Shown: positions 1 through 12,946 of the stretch, one piece after another
How positions within the stretch are numbered: position 1 is the first letter of the stretch
How the letters are laid out: every line of letters begins with the position of its first letter
DNA from: Vespula vulgaris
Taxonomy: Eukaryota > Arthropoda > Insecta > Hymenoptera > Vespidae
DNA length: 64,000 nt
Direction of reading: 5' to 3'
NCBI RefSeq assembly: GCF_905475345.1
Contig: NC_066586.1
Span: forward strand, 5,359,400-5,423,399
Notes under the pieces: generated by a model
The model's database searches: none
Seen by the model: only the letters and a program-made list of their open reading frames with translations
What the model was told of the DNA's origin: nothing
Position numbers and translations under genes: made by a program

Positions 1-960
1 GTATGTGGGAGGATTCTTATATAATCGTCGAATGAGCACAGCCGGTAGAATTATAGCATGCATCGCGCGAATTGATTTTTTGGCAAAGAAGACGGGTGTT
101 TACATAACGATTTATGTAGGTCGTTCGCATCAGAGTCCAACATGCGGAACAGGTAGTAGATCGAACACACGCTAAGATTCTTAGGAAATACCGTAGCAAT
201 TTATATTTCGTGCCAAAAAATTTCCTTCCTTTTTCTATTTCCATTTTCCTTTTCAAGATTCAAGGCACACGATATTGTCGCGATTTGATTTACCTAAGGC
301 ATCTTCTCTTACGTTCGTTCGCCAACTTTCCGCGAGCTTTGTTTTCTCGCAACCTTTATTCGCCGACTCTACGGAATATATCGAGAGATAACACGTTTTA
401 TTTGCGCCAACCGTAAGAAAAAGAAAAAGGAGAAGAGAAAAGAAGAAAAAAAAAAGAAAAAGAAGAAGAAAATCGTCGTCGTTGCCTTCCACGTTATCGT
501 CGTTCCATGTTTATTTTTAACAGAATGCTAAGATAGAGATAAGGTCGAGGAACGAGGTGCGCTAAATCTTATATCCCTTCCCTCGCTAGTCAACGTTCGA
601 GATAAAGCCGAAGAATTTTTATCCCCTTTCTATCGCCTATCTTCTCTGCTATCGCTATGTATTTTTTATTTTATATATTTCATTTCACTCTTCATTATTA
701 TTATATATATATATATATGTATGTATGTATATATAATAATAAAGATACGTGTTTATATATATATATATAATTTGGAAATGGCCTTCAAAGAATCCTTGGT
801 GTTATCATTGAAAACGTTTGCGCAACATAACGATTAATGTAAATATAAACAGAACGACGCACTTGTCTTTTAAACAAACATTATTATCGCAATTCGATAT
901 GCTGGAATTCGAACGATTTTCATATATGTATATGTATGTATGTATTTGAAATACACTTAC
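1..960 (-). other. Drak intron 3, partial (runs off the window)
   Basis: Starts at a consensus donor on the minus strand (gtaagtg, 960 leftwards). It has AT-rich sequence, a purine run at 417-470 and a (TA)n/(TATG)n stretch at about 703-736. No acceptor followed by a PQN-type kinase exon is present, and the small open frames have no recognisable domain. Confidence 0.8.
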
Positions 961-1099
961 CTTTATGTCCAAGTGTGCTACGTTGAGAGAATGCAGGAAG
1001 GCGATACCGTCTAAAATCTGCTTCAACAATCTCGCAACCTGCCGTTCTTCTGGGACTTCGTCTCTATCCAATATCATTTGCAATTCGCCACCAGGTGCC
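961..1099 (-). CDS. Drak: DRAK/STK17-like kinase, coding exon 3 (hinge to catalytic loop)
   Basis: Seen: minus-strand exon of 139 nt with acceptor ctcatag/G and donor ATAAAG/gtaagtg. The first G completes a Leu codon (CT from exon 2), then 46 codons follow, starting APGGELQMILDRDEVPEE and ending FLHSLNVAHLDIK; the exon ends in phase 0. APGGEL is the hinge and start of helix D; VARLLKQILDGIAFLH is helix E. HLDIK is the catalytic loop with Asp160 and Lys162, numbered from the exon 1 start. HLD in place of HRD is normal for DAPK/DRAK kinases. The next exon should begin with the PQN that completes the catalytic loop and go on to DFG; no such frame exists in bases 1-960, so it is outside the window. 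The protein seen here is therefore only the first 162 residues. Confidence 0.95.
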
Positions 1100-1609
1100 C
1101 TATGAGCGGAACAGCAGAAAATAAAGCGATTAATCCAGGTTTTACCTCGGCCGACGTAACAACGAGGCATATATAACACGAACTTTAAGAAAATAATCGA
1201 TATATATATATACGAGAGTCAATCGATTAGAACGAAAAAAAGAAAAAAAAAAAAGAACGATAGAATCATACGAATGCAAGTACTGTTTAGAAAGCTAATA
1301 ATACGAAATATTCATATTACACCATTACACAAAGGTATCATAAATTGGTAACGTTCGTTACGTAACGTTTAATATATCCACTATGATTGCGTTAGAAATA
1401 ATGCTTGCACAATCTAATAATATAAAACGCGTACGCGTCAGTCTATAATGTATGTATTATAAAAGAGAAAGACAGATAGAAAGACAGAAAGAAAGACAGA
1501 AAGAAAGACAGAGAGAAAGAGAAAAGAAATAACCGCATGACGCTTCATAGAGAAGTACAGTTAGAGCGAGTCCAGTATATATGTGCACAGATACTAGGAA
1601 GAGACTTAC
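1100..1609 (-). other. Drak intron 2 (510 bp)
   Basis: Bounded by the exon 2 donor (gtaagtc at 1609) and exon 3 acceptor (ag at 1101-1100). Phase 2. It contains a diverged repeat of the type (GAAAGACA)n at about 1464-1527, which reads as a pyrimidine tract in the transcript. Nothing else is recognised. Confidence 0.9.
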
Positions 1610-1822
1610 AGTTCCAAGACGAGAACCATCTCGGTATTGGTCTCGAAGACCTGGTGGAGGGAAACGAGGCGAGAACAGTGAGCAGCGGCATCCAGCACCG
1701 CGACCTCGTGAAGTGCCTCCGCCCTCAATTCCTGAGCTCGTCGTCTCTTCCTTAGAAACTTTGCGGCCCACTGCCTTCCGCTCGATCTCTCTCGGCATCT
1801 TCTCACCGTTGCGTATTTGCCC
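1610..1822 (-). CDS. Drak: DRAK/STK17-like kinase, coding exon 2 (kinase N-lobe)
   Basis: Seen: minus-strand exon of 213 nt with acceptor ttctccttcag/G and donor GAACT/gtaagtc. It encodes 70 whole codons plus split codons at both ends (phase 2 at each side). The chain begins GKYATVRRCRERSSGRQ, giving the end of the nucleotide-binding loop. The ATP-anchoring lysine is in WAAKFLRKRRR (Lys66 when joined to exon 1), the helix-C glutamate in ALHEVAVLD (Glu84), and the exon ends at the hinge strand EMVLVLE. Family knowledge: AAKF-(L/M)-RKRR, HE-(I/V)-AVL and ET-x-(S/T)-EM-(I/V)-LVLE are the DRAK/STK17 signatures, and separate this group from DAPK1-3 and MLCK. Because both introns are phase 2, the exon is symmetric: skipping it would keep frame but remove the catalytic lysine. 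A pyrimidine-rich tract precedes the acceptor on the coding strand. Confidence 0.95.
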
Positions 1823-4799
1823 CTGAAGGAGAAAAGAAAGAAAAAAAAAAGATAAATAAAGAAAATCAACCTTCAGAAATGAAGTCCTCGTTCGTTTATT
1901 TTTCTTTTTTTTATCATTTATTATCTCATTCACAACGGAATGGGAAGAATATTACAGCGTAAGAGAAGGAAGTTCGATTAAACCATTCGTTTGCTTTCAC
2001 CCGTGAATTAAAAAGGAATACGGTTCTTTAATGCTTTTCTTAATTGCAACCGATCCTATGTAGTAATCTTTAAGTTGTATAAAAGTTTCCAAGTTAGGTA
2101 TTAACACAACGCGTCCGCCATCGCGTTGTTAATCTTCCTTCGTAATTCTTCCTTTCCTCGATCGAATTACGAGAGATTAAGGAATTATCGTTTGGATGTG
2201 TCTAGAGGAGGGAGAGAGGGAAAGGGAGAGAAAAAGAGAGAAATTGTGTAAGAAAGTCTCGTAATCGAGTACAGATGTAATGTAAAAATTATCGATCGTC
2301 GAAGTAATATATAAGATACGTGTAAACATTTAAGAGAGTCACCGTCCGTACCATCTCGTATCTTCGTGTAGACTAACATCGTTTGTTTATCGAACGAGAC
2401 TAGTCTAACGGAGATGTCAACAAAGAAACTCTGATGTTGGTATACGCGACAAGCCTGTATATATAACATATACGCACATAAATGTATACCTACACGTACA
2501 CACACACACACACACACATGCGTATACTAATGTAAGTTTACAGAGGAACGACATTCCAACGATTTCAATTCGAACATCGTGATATCGAATACGACATTCT
2601 TGAAGTCGATGAACCGTGAATCTCGAGGTTGGCTTCTCCTTTCAAACAGAGACTTCCCTTGCAATCCGATGATCTAAACACAATCTTCTAGAAAGCGAGA
2701 ACTCGACTCGGCCAATGCACCGGGGGGCTCTCTGTACTGCTCTCGTTCAATTCGATTCTCGCGCCTAAATTCGAGCATCGGTGAAAGCACCAGCTCACCG
2801 TATTACATAAAAGCTCGTATAGTACAAGGAAGTAAGCCAAGTGTACGCGTTTGTTATATATACATATATATATACACGTATATATATATATATATATATA
2901 CATATAACAACGATTCATACATATATGAGTAAATATGTATATATAGCTTACATTTGCGGAGGTGGTAAGCAGCTAATTGAAACGGACGGTACTCCGTTTT
3001 CTCGACTCATTCTCTTTTCTCGAGATTCTCTTCTCGTGATAAAAACAAAGTGGCGTGAACAGGACGGAAAACGTAATCCGACAAAACCCAGTTTCTAGGA
3101 TTTTACGCCGCTGGTGAAACCTTCTACGATTCTAACGCTGCGCACCGGCCGCCATGCAATAAACTCGTAATACGAGTCGATGTCACTGAACTCCTGCTTT
3201 TGTCTAACGTATCTATAAATTTCTATCTCTTTCGATCGAATTAGCAAATAATTATTTTCCTCTCTATTCTCGTTTCGTGTATCAAACGGTGACGGACGTG
3301 AAAAAGGATTCTCTTGCTTTTTCTTTTTTTACAAATTATTGATATCTTACGTTTGAAAAAGAAGTTATCTCTTTTTAATACAAATTCGCAGTGAAATCAT
3401 TGTATCGTTGTCACGTTACTACCGATTAAATTTCATCTTCAAATTTTAGAGTTATCGACTTTCTTTGGAAATGATCGAACGTGAGTGAGAAAGGACGATA
3501 CATATATATATATCATTGATATAAATAAAAAATATATATGTATATAAATGAAACAAAAAAGAAATATAATATATCAAAAGTCATAGTATCGGTTTTCACA
3601 TTGAAAAGCCTTAGGTAAAGTGGCTTGGCTTATACATAAAAGCCCGATCGATGATAAATAATCGAAGATCTTGTAAGTACATTTCCTCGAGCAAACAACA
3701 AACGATCGTATTAGGTGCCAAATGAAAAATGACGACATTGTCCAAGCGTCGTTCTTGAAAGGGACAGAGACGTAACAAATGACACTGAGCGCGCGTCTCT
3801 TTTAACACACCGTGTCAAAGTAAGCGTCATTAGAGGTCCATTGTCCACGTGGGCTCGCGAACGTCGTCGCGGCGTCTTATAGAGTGAACCGCAAATCGGA
3901 AAAAGGAGAGAGAAAGAGAGAGAGAGAGGGAGAAATTCTAAGCCGGTTCATCGACCGGCCACACGCTTCTCCATACTTTTTCTTTTCGTTGAGATACTTT
4001 GGCACGATCGACGAAGTTCCATCATTATTTCACCACAACCATAATAAATCCTTTAACGAATGAAAATTTTTCTATTAAGAAAAGTTCTAAAGTTCAACCT
4101 ACGATCAAACGTTCTTTGCTCCTCAAATTTCTTATTAATTTAGTAAGATTCGATGCGTCAGATTTGATACAAAAACTGTGAACATTCTTTATCTATTATA
4201 AGAAAAAAAAAGAAAGAAAGAAAAGAAAAGAAAAGAAACAACGCTAAAATACCCACGCACAAATATTACGACATTCTATATATTCCTATAATTCGCAACA
4301 AATAAAAAATATCTATTATTCTAAACAAAAAGAAAAGAAAGCACGATGTTAGATATCGATTTGTGAAATCGTGAAAGTGACTCGACAATCAAAGTATTTA
4401 ACAATATCCCTAGACAATCGAAAATATAACAGAATAATCGTGTCGAGTGATTTAACATCTGCAGGAATATGTATGTACGTGCGTGTATCAGAACCAATAT
4501 ATAATATAAAAGTTGATAAAAGTAGATAACGCTGAAAGTCACTGTTCGTCTAGGTATGTAGGTTGGCGAACGCGAATATGAACGATCGTGGGTAGTCTTT
4601 ATCGAATCGACTCGTTATCTACGTTCTAATTGCAGGCTGTTACACGGTTCGCCGTATCTAATACCTATCTGTATATGTTGTGTATGTGTGTGTGATCGCT
4701 TCAGTGATGTTCTATATCAAGAAAGAGAATAAAAAAGAAACAACGTAAAAGACGAGGACCAAGCTTTTGTGAAGTCTCGAAAATCGATCGCAAGGCTCG

Positions 4800-4857
<58 letters not shown>

Positions 4858-4892
4858 TCTCACAACACTCTCTCTCTCTCTTTCTTTCTCCC
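4800..4892. repeat. (CT)n microsatellite
   Basis: CT dinucleotides with a short CACAACA interruption near 4861. Confidence 0.95.
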
Positions 4893-6414
4893 TCTTTTGC
4901 GATTCTTTTATCTTTCCGTCACGCTCGATGCTCACGGCGGGCCGCCAACTTCCTTTCTTTCGATACACCGACACAGATAACACTCGAAATATACGTTGCT
5001 CGGCTCGTTTACGACGAATTATCTTTGAACAGTTTTCTCTTTCTTCGCAAAACATTGTCTTTTACTTAGTGTCCCCTCTCTTGTCCTTTCCCTCCTTCCA
5101 ACCTACCCATCAACCTCCTCCTCGTCGTCATCGAATCAAAGAGATGAAAATGTACCATCCATAAATGAATTATCCCAGGAGGTTTCATAAAGAAAGTTTT
5201 CTCTATTGTTTGTGCTCAGGAGAAATAATAATACAGCAACAAGCGATAGTCGGCAGACTTCTTCTCGATTCGAAAAGCAAAGAGACAAATGAATTTGAGT
5301 TTGATAATATCTTAAAAAAAAAGAAAGAGATAAAAAAATAGTATAGTAGATATGTATTGTAAACAGAAATATGTATATACAAATAATTATGTAAAATTGA
5401 TTTATGTTTAAACGTTGATATACAGATAAAAAGAAAACGAACAAGTAATTTTTTAACAAGAAAAAGAGAAAAAGCAAGACAGACAGACAGACAAAAAAGA
5501 GAATAAGGAAGTTGGAACAGGGTGAAGCTTTGGTACGCGAAATAACACACGTAGAGATCGCACGGATCTACATGGTGTCTCGCTTTTGCTATGCGCGTGA
5601 TCTCGATTTCCCTAGGTTGCTTGGGTCGAACTCCCACGCTCCATGTTCTGTGTTTGTTCTTCGTTGAATCCTCGTGCGTTCTCACTCGCTCTCTTTATGT
5701 TTCTCTCTCTTTCTCTTTCTCTCTTTTGCTCTCTCGTAACTTGAAGATGTGACGGAGCGCGGCTAGATCAGAGAGATCGCACATCTCGCGGCTGATTGCG
5801 CTCGAAAATCGCAACGTAAGAGGCTCTCTTATTCGCGTGTATGTACGTGTGTATGTACGTACATTATACACGTATATATATATAGTATAGCATATATGCA
5901 TAATGTGAAGAGGACGTATCATACAACGGAGGCTTTTACGTCGCGTATTTTGCGTTTCTAACTCTGATCGCGTCTTTTGTGGATTTAGCGGCATGCTCGG
6001 ACGAGTTTTACGCCTTTGATCTTCCGCATTTTGCCAGACGAAGAAGAAAAGATCGATCGGTATCTTTCTCACTGAGATAAGCGTGTAATCGATCTTCTTC
6101 TTATTCCTTTCTTCTTTATAATAAATGTGTGTGTGTGTGTGTGTGTGTCACGTGATGCTTTAGCTATGTATTTTGTAATTATAGAGAGAGAGAAAGAGAG
6201 AAACTAATTGTAAAAAAAGAAAGAAAAAAGAAAAAAAAAAATAGAAGATAAACTTTACAAAGGAAGTTTAACATTTTGACAAGGATTTGTATCGCAATAA
6301 AAAAATTTCTATAACGTTTTGATGTTACGGAATAAAACGATTCGTTTACCATCGTTCCACCATCGAAATCTTTTTCACAGCATGTTTTCCGTTCTCGTCA
6401 ACGTACCTACTTTT

Positions 6415-6490
6415 TTAACCCTTTGCAACAACGCAACTTTAAAAGCTATTAGCAGTGCACAGCACCTGCGGACAATGTCCGCAGGAAGGG
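6415..6490. mobile_element. Possible piggyBac-like terminus / MITE remnant
   Basis: TTAA followed by CCCTTTGC resembles the target site plus terminal repeat start of some piggyBac-like elements. About 45 bp inside is a palindrome: arm CCTGCGGACA and its exact reverse complement around a single A (6465-6485). The right side reads GGAAGGG, roughly the inverse of the left end, but no TTAA follows, so a complete element is not shown. No transposase is present. Confidence 0.25.
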
Positions 6491-9400
6491 CTCTCGTTTT
6501 ATCGATGAACGTAGAAGAAATTCCTGGCAACGGCTGTGGCGATAACGATCCAACAGTTCCTCCTTACTTCTGGAATTAATTACTCCTCAAATTTATGCGT
6601 GAAATCTGGCGAGCTGCATTTTTCCACGAGGGAAAAAAAAGTTACACCCGTCTGTCGGAAAGTTGTTTTCTCTTTTCTTTTTTTGTTTTGGCGGACGATT
6701 TCAAAAAAACTTTGTCCGTTCGATGATTAACGAACAAGCGAGGAAATATCAAGGATTTATAATATTTATAACAACAACATTTGGCTTCCTACAAAATCAA
6801 AATTGCCAATCGATAACGATAGAGAAGTTTAATATAAAAAAAGTAAATGGCAATCCATTCTTCAGCACTTGCGTTTGAAAAAGAGAAAAAGAAAAAAAGA
6901 AAAAAAAAAGAAAAAGGAAAAAAAAACGAAAAGAAAATAAAAAGCTTTTAAAAGCACTTATAAGATTAATGATAACGATAATAAAATTCATTATAAAAAG
7001 TACGACAGGAAATTGTCTATCTTTGTTTGGAAAAACTATGTATTATAAAAGATATCGTCCACAAGTATATACGTAGGTATGTATATATATATAATATATA
7101 TATAACTATTGAAAGCACCTGACTGTAGGAACAATAAATATATTTTTTGTAGCATTATCGATCTGCTGGAACGTAATAAGCAACTATCGCGAGCGCCAAT
7201 CCGTAAAGTCCTTAATTCGTTGAAGCGTCGCTTCCTGCGATCCTTTCGAAGGGAAATTGCAGCCGCAATGGTGCACACGCGCGTCTTTTAACGAGCAACG
7301 CGCGGATCCTATCGGCGTCTTTCACGTTCCAGTAGCCTTGAAACACCGGATACGCCCTCTCATCTTCTTCGTCCGCGATCGGTCTCGGCAGAAGCTAAGA
7401 AGAGAGAGGAGAGCGTTTATGAACGCAAAGAAGAAGATGAGGAGGCAGCACGCGACAAAACATCGGCGGCTTCTTTACTTGGACTATGACTTCTCGTCCT
7501 TGCAACCAATCCTGTTCTTCGTCGATAATTATTATCGAGATATTGCTCTTCGAATTCCATGCCTCCCGCGAAGAAAATCTCATTCGAATGTCATAGAATT
7601 CTAAGGACTGATTAACGTTTCGCAATGTTCTTCCATATAATATGTCGTAGAGATATATATAATACGTATGTACGTACGTACATGCATATACACCAGACAC
7701 AGACGTGAATCATCATGATTTGGTTTCATATTCCAATGGAGTACAATTCGCGGAACATTTACTTCGCGATATATGTATCTTTCCCGAGTAAGCTCTTATC
7801 GAAAGTTTGGATCCTTGGAAAGGCACGTCTTGAATAGCGAATGAGGAGAGACTTTTTTTCCTTTCGTTCTTCTTCGTTTTTTTTTTATTTTATTTTATTT
7901 TATTTTTTCTTTCTTTTATTTCTTTTTTTTTTTTTTTTTTAAATGTGAATCACATATTTAAAGATATCGCGTGACTGATATTTTAATCGGGAACCTTTCG
8001 TTTCTTTCCTTATTATCCCTTACGTTGGAATAAGAAAGAAAGAAAATGAATTAAATTTCTTCAAAGACGCATTTTCTTTTCTCCTATTTCTTGATCGTCC
8101 TCCGCAAGAAAATCTTTACCCCTTATATTCTCTCGTTTCCCGACAAAGAGGAAACGAAAGTAGAAAAGAAAGTAGAAAAGTATTTTTGAAGGATTAAAGT
8201 CCGGGTAGACAGACCGATTTTACGCGTGGAAGAGTTTAGTTGGAAGACGTCGGAAGAAGAAAGAGAGATCGGTGGTCCATCGAAGTTTCGCTTCTTTGTT
8301 CACCGCTACTCTTTGGTATCATCTACGTCACGAGTCACCGGAGAAGCCTAGAGAATCTAAGGAAGAGAGTCGTAGCACTTAAGGACTTTTACGAGCTCTC
8401 CGAAGCACAAAGAAAAGTGCACGGGGATCGTTGCTACCAAGGAATATTTTTATTAACGCTTTGGATTCGAATGAAAAGGGAGGGGAAGGGAGGGAGAGAG
8501 GGAGATATAAGTAGATCGTTCCACCGCCTTGATTTCTCGATCGATGATCCATGTCGAAGTTGTACAATTTTTCGCATCATCGTTTCTACACGAAACTTCA
8601 TTCTTTTACTTTAACGTCGATAAATAATATCATTCGAAAGGATTATCTCCTTTACGTCCTGACCAATTCATTTATTATTCACTTAAGAATATAATCTACG
8701 ATCGGTATAGAATCTATGATCGACATAGAATTTTTGTATTCTAATATCTTGACAAATTCTTTCTCGCGAAATAAAAGAGGGGCCTTGACCGGCTGCCGCT
8801 TTCGTCGTTCCACTGCCTTACTGTCCGCGAATGTCTACGCTTTAATATTTAGCGAAGCAACAAATACTTTCACGAGTCTCATCGACCCCTTCTTCTCGAG
8901 AAGCCGACAGCGAGAGTACCTACAGGCGCTTATTATTTGTAAGTTGCCTTCTTTTCCGGAGCCTTTGAGTCTTTAAAACTGCAGTCACGACTCTACTTTA
9001 GCTGAGTATCAATTACCTTCCCTGTTCCCTCATATTTTTACACGAGAAATTTTCAATGCATGTGATCTCGAACGTCTCGTACAATAATATCACTTATTAA
9101 TTTAATTTCGTATTTTCTTCCTGGTACCTTGAGAACAACATTCAATTTTCTTACGGTCCTGTCCTTATTTTTTCCCTTTTGCAAATTCCATTCGCTTTTA
9201 CCTTTCAAAGAAAAGGAAAACAAAAAGTCAATTATGAGAAAAACGTAGGTAGAGAAAGAAAGAGAGAGAAAGAGAGAAACAGGAGAGGGACGAACGCATT
9301 CCTCGGCAGGTAAAAAATCCGATTTCGAGACGGGAAAAGGTTCTAAGCGAGGCTTAACGCGGTAGTCGCTCGGATGCTGTAGAAAGTATACACTTTCACC

Positions 9401-10262
9401 GCGGCGTCTCTCGTGCACGCGGGGTCCGAGTGCGTATGACTTTTCGAGCGCATATTAAAGCGTCTTTCCTCGAGTTATAGCCGCTTGTTCGTGTATCCCT
9501 TACCATTGCACATGCGTACAACAATAAGAAAAAGGGGAAGAAAGATATATATATATATATAATATATATACACATACATACAGGTGTAGCAAAGGAAGAA
9601 CACGGAGAATAACATACAGAAGAAGGTATCGAGCAACGTTATCTCTTTGTCGCCATCTCTTTGACTCTTCTTCCTCCTCTCCTTTTTCTTTTTCCTCTTC
9701 GTTTCTCCTCGAGCTTCTTTTCGCGTCACCGATTAATCATTCGACGCGAGTGCGATATTCCGTGACTACGAAAGGATCTCATCATCATCATGAATCGGTG
9801 AGCTCGATGCGCGAACAAGAACGATACCCGGTAGGTTTAAAACAGGAACGGCCAAACTCGAAGCAAACGGCAATCCGCGAGTAAGTCCAGCGATAAAGAC
9901 GACACGACTATTCCATAACGAGATCAGCATTCCTCGATGTCTCGAGGATCGACACTTTCCACCGTCCTACGTCGGCGAAAGTGCCGCGTATATCTGTTCG
10001 TCCCAATCGGGAGGAAGGCAGGCATCTCGAACATTACAATTTATAATAGCCTTCGTGCGCATAAATCTAACAAGTTCTGTAGGCATAAGTGGTATTGGGT
10101 ATTGGGTTTATATTATCGAAAATCGTTCGGCAGCTAAATTTTTTTTTCTTTTTATAGAGGAGGAAGAGCCTTGTCTCGATCTCTTCTTTGCGAGAGAAGA
10201 GGTTGGCTTTCACGTTCGAATATCCACTCTTTCCCACGTCACCTAGGAGGCCACGACTAGAA

Positions 10263-10298
<36 letters not shown>

Positions 10299-10675
10299 CT
10301 CTATCTATCTATCTCTTTTCTTTTCTTTCGCAGAGAAGCACGAAACGTACTTGAAACTACTTGGCACGGTCCCATTAAGAGCGTGCGTTGTACGTAGAAG
10401 GGCGGTAGAAGATCAATGACCCAAGGTCAAACGGAGGGTTACGAGAAGCAACAGAGGGCTATCTATGTTCGTTGCAGGAAAAGGAGAGAGGCACACCAGG
10501 AAATCGGTCCTAACACCGGGACCAGCGTCCAACGTCGTGCAACACGATGTACCCGTCGTCCTTTAAGGCATCCATTAGCTTCCTAACTACTAAACACACC
10601 AGTCGGTCCGACGACCCCTCGTGAGCTCGCCTCGCTTCCGAGCTCGAAAGCGGACACTGTGCTCCATGATGGATC

Positions 10676-11010
10676 CTCGTCCTCATCCTCATGCTCATCT
10701 TCTTCTTCTTCTTCTTCTTCTCTTCGTCCTCCTTCTTCTTTCTTTGGAGAAGAGAAAAAGAGAGAGAGAGAGAGAGAGAGACTCGTTCGTTTTTTTCCCA
10801 TCCTTTCGTATTCCCTCTTCTTCTTCTTCTTCTTCTTCTTCTTCTCCTTCTTCTTCCTCCTTTTTCTCGGTGTCTTATTTTTCTTCATGTTCTTCTCCTT
10901 CTTTCTCCTCCTCCTCCTCCTCGGGGTCTTATTTTTCTTCATGTTCTTCTCCTTTTACTTCTTCTTCTTCTTCCTCTTCTTCTTCTTCTTTCTCTCTTTT
11001 TACTTCTTCT
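10676..11010. repeat. CTT/CTC-rich tract, about 335 bp, with an internal GA run
   Basis: An almost continuous pyrimidine tract of CTT, CTC and TCC triplets, interrupted by a GA run at about 10750-10782. All three + frames stay open, giving spurious Ser-, Leu- and Phe-rich peptides. Confidence 0.95.
10868..10975. repeat. 54-bp tandem duplication within a pyrimidine tract
   Basis: GTCTTATTTTTCTTCATGTT and the following TCTTCTCCTT occur twice, 54 bp apart (TCTTATTT at 10873 and 10927), joined by CTC repeats. Confidence 0.85.
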
Positions 11011-11176
11011 CGCAAAGGTAGCGACGTTCAAGGGTCATCGACATCCTCGCCCGACGACATCGTAGGCACGTCGTGTTTCCTTCGGTCATCGCGTTTACTC
11101 GCACGCGCCAGACAATTCCAGATAATATCTAACAATTTGAAAAGGAACATGGCTGGGCTGTCGTGAATGGACACGA

Positions 11177-11252
11177 CTCTCTTCTCTCTCTCTCTCTCTC
11201 TCTTGCGCGCGTGACAGAGAAAGAGAGAAAGAGAGGGAGAGAGAGAGAGAGA
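11177..11252. repeat. Snap-back (CT)n / (GA)n inverted repeat
   Basis: A CT arm (11177-11203) and a GA arm (11215-11252) are separated by about 12 nt containing GCGCGCG. They can fold into a hairpin on either strand. Confidence 0.8.
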
Positions 11253-11644
11253 TGAAAAAAAAAAGAAAACAAAACAAAAAAAAAAGAAATGCTCTCTCTT
11301 TGTTCGTTCTACCTCGTTAAGAGAAAAGTCTCGTTAAGCGAGAACATACGTAATTGGGCGATAAAACCGAACGAAAAGAAAACGGATAGGTCGGAGAGAA
11401 AAATCGTGCCGTCTGGTAGAACGTTGCGCCGACGTTCTGTGTTGTGTAATCGACTAACGAGCAACGAGAACGCAACTGGAACGAATTTCACTGTATAGTT
11501 TGTATGGATACACGTAGCCAGCCGTTGCACTCGTTGCACAATGGATTTGCATTCGAGAGAGAGAAAGAGAGAGAGAAATACAGAGAGAGAGAAGGGCACC
11601 GATGAGACCGGACAGGGTGAGACGAGTGCCTGGATTGGAGGTAC

Positions 11645-11681
11645 GAGAGAGGGTGAGATAGAGCGAGAGCGAGAGCGAGAG

Positions 11682-11729
<48 letters not shown>
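11645..11729. repeat. (GA)n microsatellite with GAGC variants
   Basis: The left part has GAGCGA variants; the right part is about 20 pure GA units. Confidence 0.95.
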
Positions 11730-11732
<3 letters not shown>

Positions 11733-12890
11733 CAATGGAAGAAGGGAATATCCAACTCGACGCGCCTCGACGTTTATCCGCTAATTTCTTTAATTATCCA
11801 CGGGATCCGGGCCATAATTAATGGCGACTCGTTCGGATTTCCGCGTTACCATCTCTCCTCTTTCCTCTCTGTCTGTCTCTCTCTCTCTCTCTCTCTTTAT
11901 CTTTCTCTCTACGTTTAATGAGATAAAGTCAGTCAAACTACTACGACGTAGCACTCTCGTCGTTGAATTAGAAACGACGCTTGCGTCGAGTTCAATTAAC
12001 GTCGAAATGCAAGATTGTCTTTTAGTTCTCAGACATTCGTAGAATTTTCATGAAACTTATCATTAATGGAGCTTGAAAAATATGTAAAGTTGATACGTAT
12101 ATACGTATATACATAGATATATAGAAATATGTGTTTGAATTTATGTTTAGATTAGTAAGATGGATTACGTGAAATCACGATAAAGAGGATTTAACGATCC
12201 AACAATATTCGTGAAAGGGGAAATAAGTATGTCCGGTAGAGGACGGACAATGATACGAGTCGTACGTGAAAGGTCCGAAAGACGGTCGTACGTGTCATAT
12301 CAAGAGGACAAGAAGTACTTTTCCTCTTCTCCCTCTTTCTTTCTTCTTGTGACCTTCTCATAGTTGCACGCCGTATACGTGCAGGACCTGAACGAACGAA
12401 GCGAGTTAGTCAGCCACTATGTATTTATATATGTATATACATATGCATATATATATATGTATGCAAGACTCGCTAAGCCTTTCTAATCTATCTTCGAGAT
12501 ATTGAAAATACGCTTTCGTTGAAATCGATTTTGAAAGTGTAATCGATCGGTTCCTCATAGAATCGATCAATCATTTTGACGATCGATTAAGAACGACGAC
12601 CGTCTTGAAATTTTAAATGAAAAGAAGAGAACGTACGTATCGAATTAAATAGGGGGATGCAAATCGAGTCGCGATATACCTCCGCCTTCCTCTTCTATTC
12701 CTCTTACCACCTCCACCTCCTCCCTCGTCACCCCTTCCCTCGATTATCGCTCGTTAGCCGCATTGTGCCTTCGACTCATGACTTCGACGCATATACGAGT
12801 TACGCAAGAGGCAGAACACTCGATACGACTTGCGGCTTGCCAAGATGGACCGGAAAAAAAAGTGTAGCAGATATCGTGTCGCGAGCCAGT

Positions 12891-12899
12891 CGCTGCTAT

Positions 12900-12945
<46 letters not shown>

Positions 12946-12946
12946 A
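12891..12946. repeat. (CTG)n trinucleotide array
   Basis: About 18 CTG units with TAT and TTG interruptions. In the Drak transcript it would read as CAG. It is intronic, with no supported open frame. Confidence 0.95.

Larger units (their letters stand above)
1823..10250. other. Intron block: mostly unique AT-rich sequence
   Basis: Unique AT-rich sequence broken by (AC)n at 2498-2518, (TA)n at 2878-2900, (TC)n at 4800-4892, (TG)n at 6126-6148 and a T-rich (ATTTT)n stretch at 7853-7940. A GC-richer patch lies at about 7190-7380. A 21-bp palindrome and a possible piggyBac-like end lie at 6415-6490. No genes recognised. Confidence 0.7.

Noticed and set aside
10621..11166. Long Ser-, Leu- and Phe-rich open frames on +
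   Set aside because: All three frames are open because the DNA is CTT/CTC repeat; no unique protein sequence or splice context.
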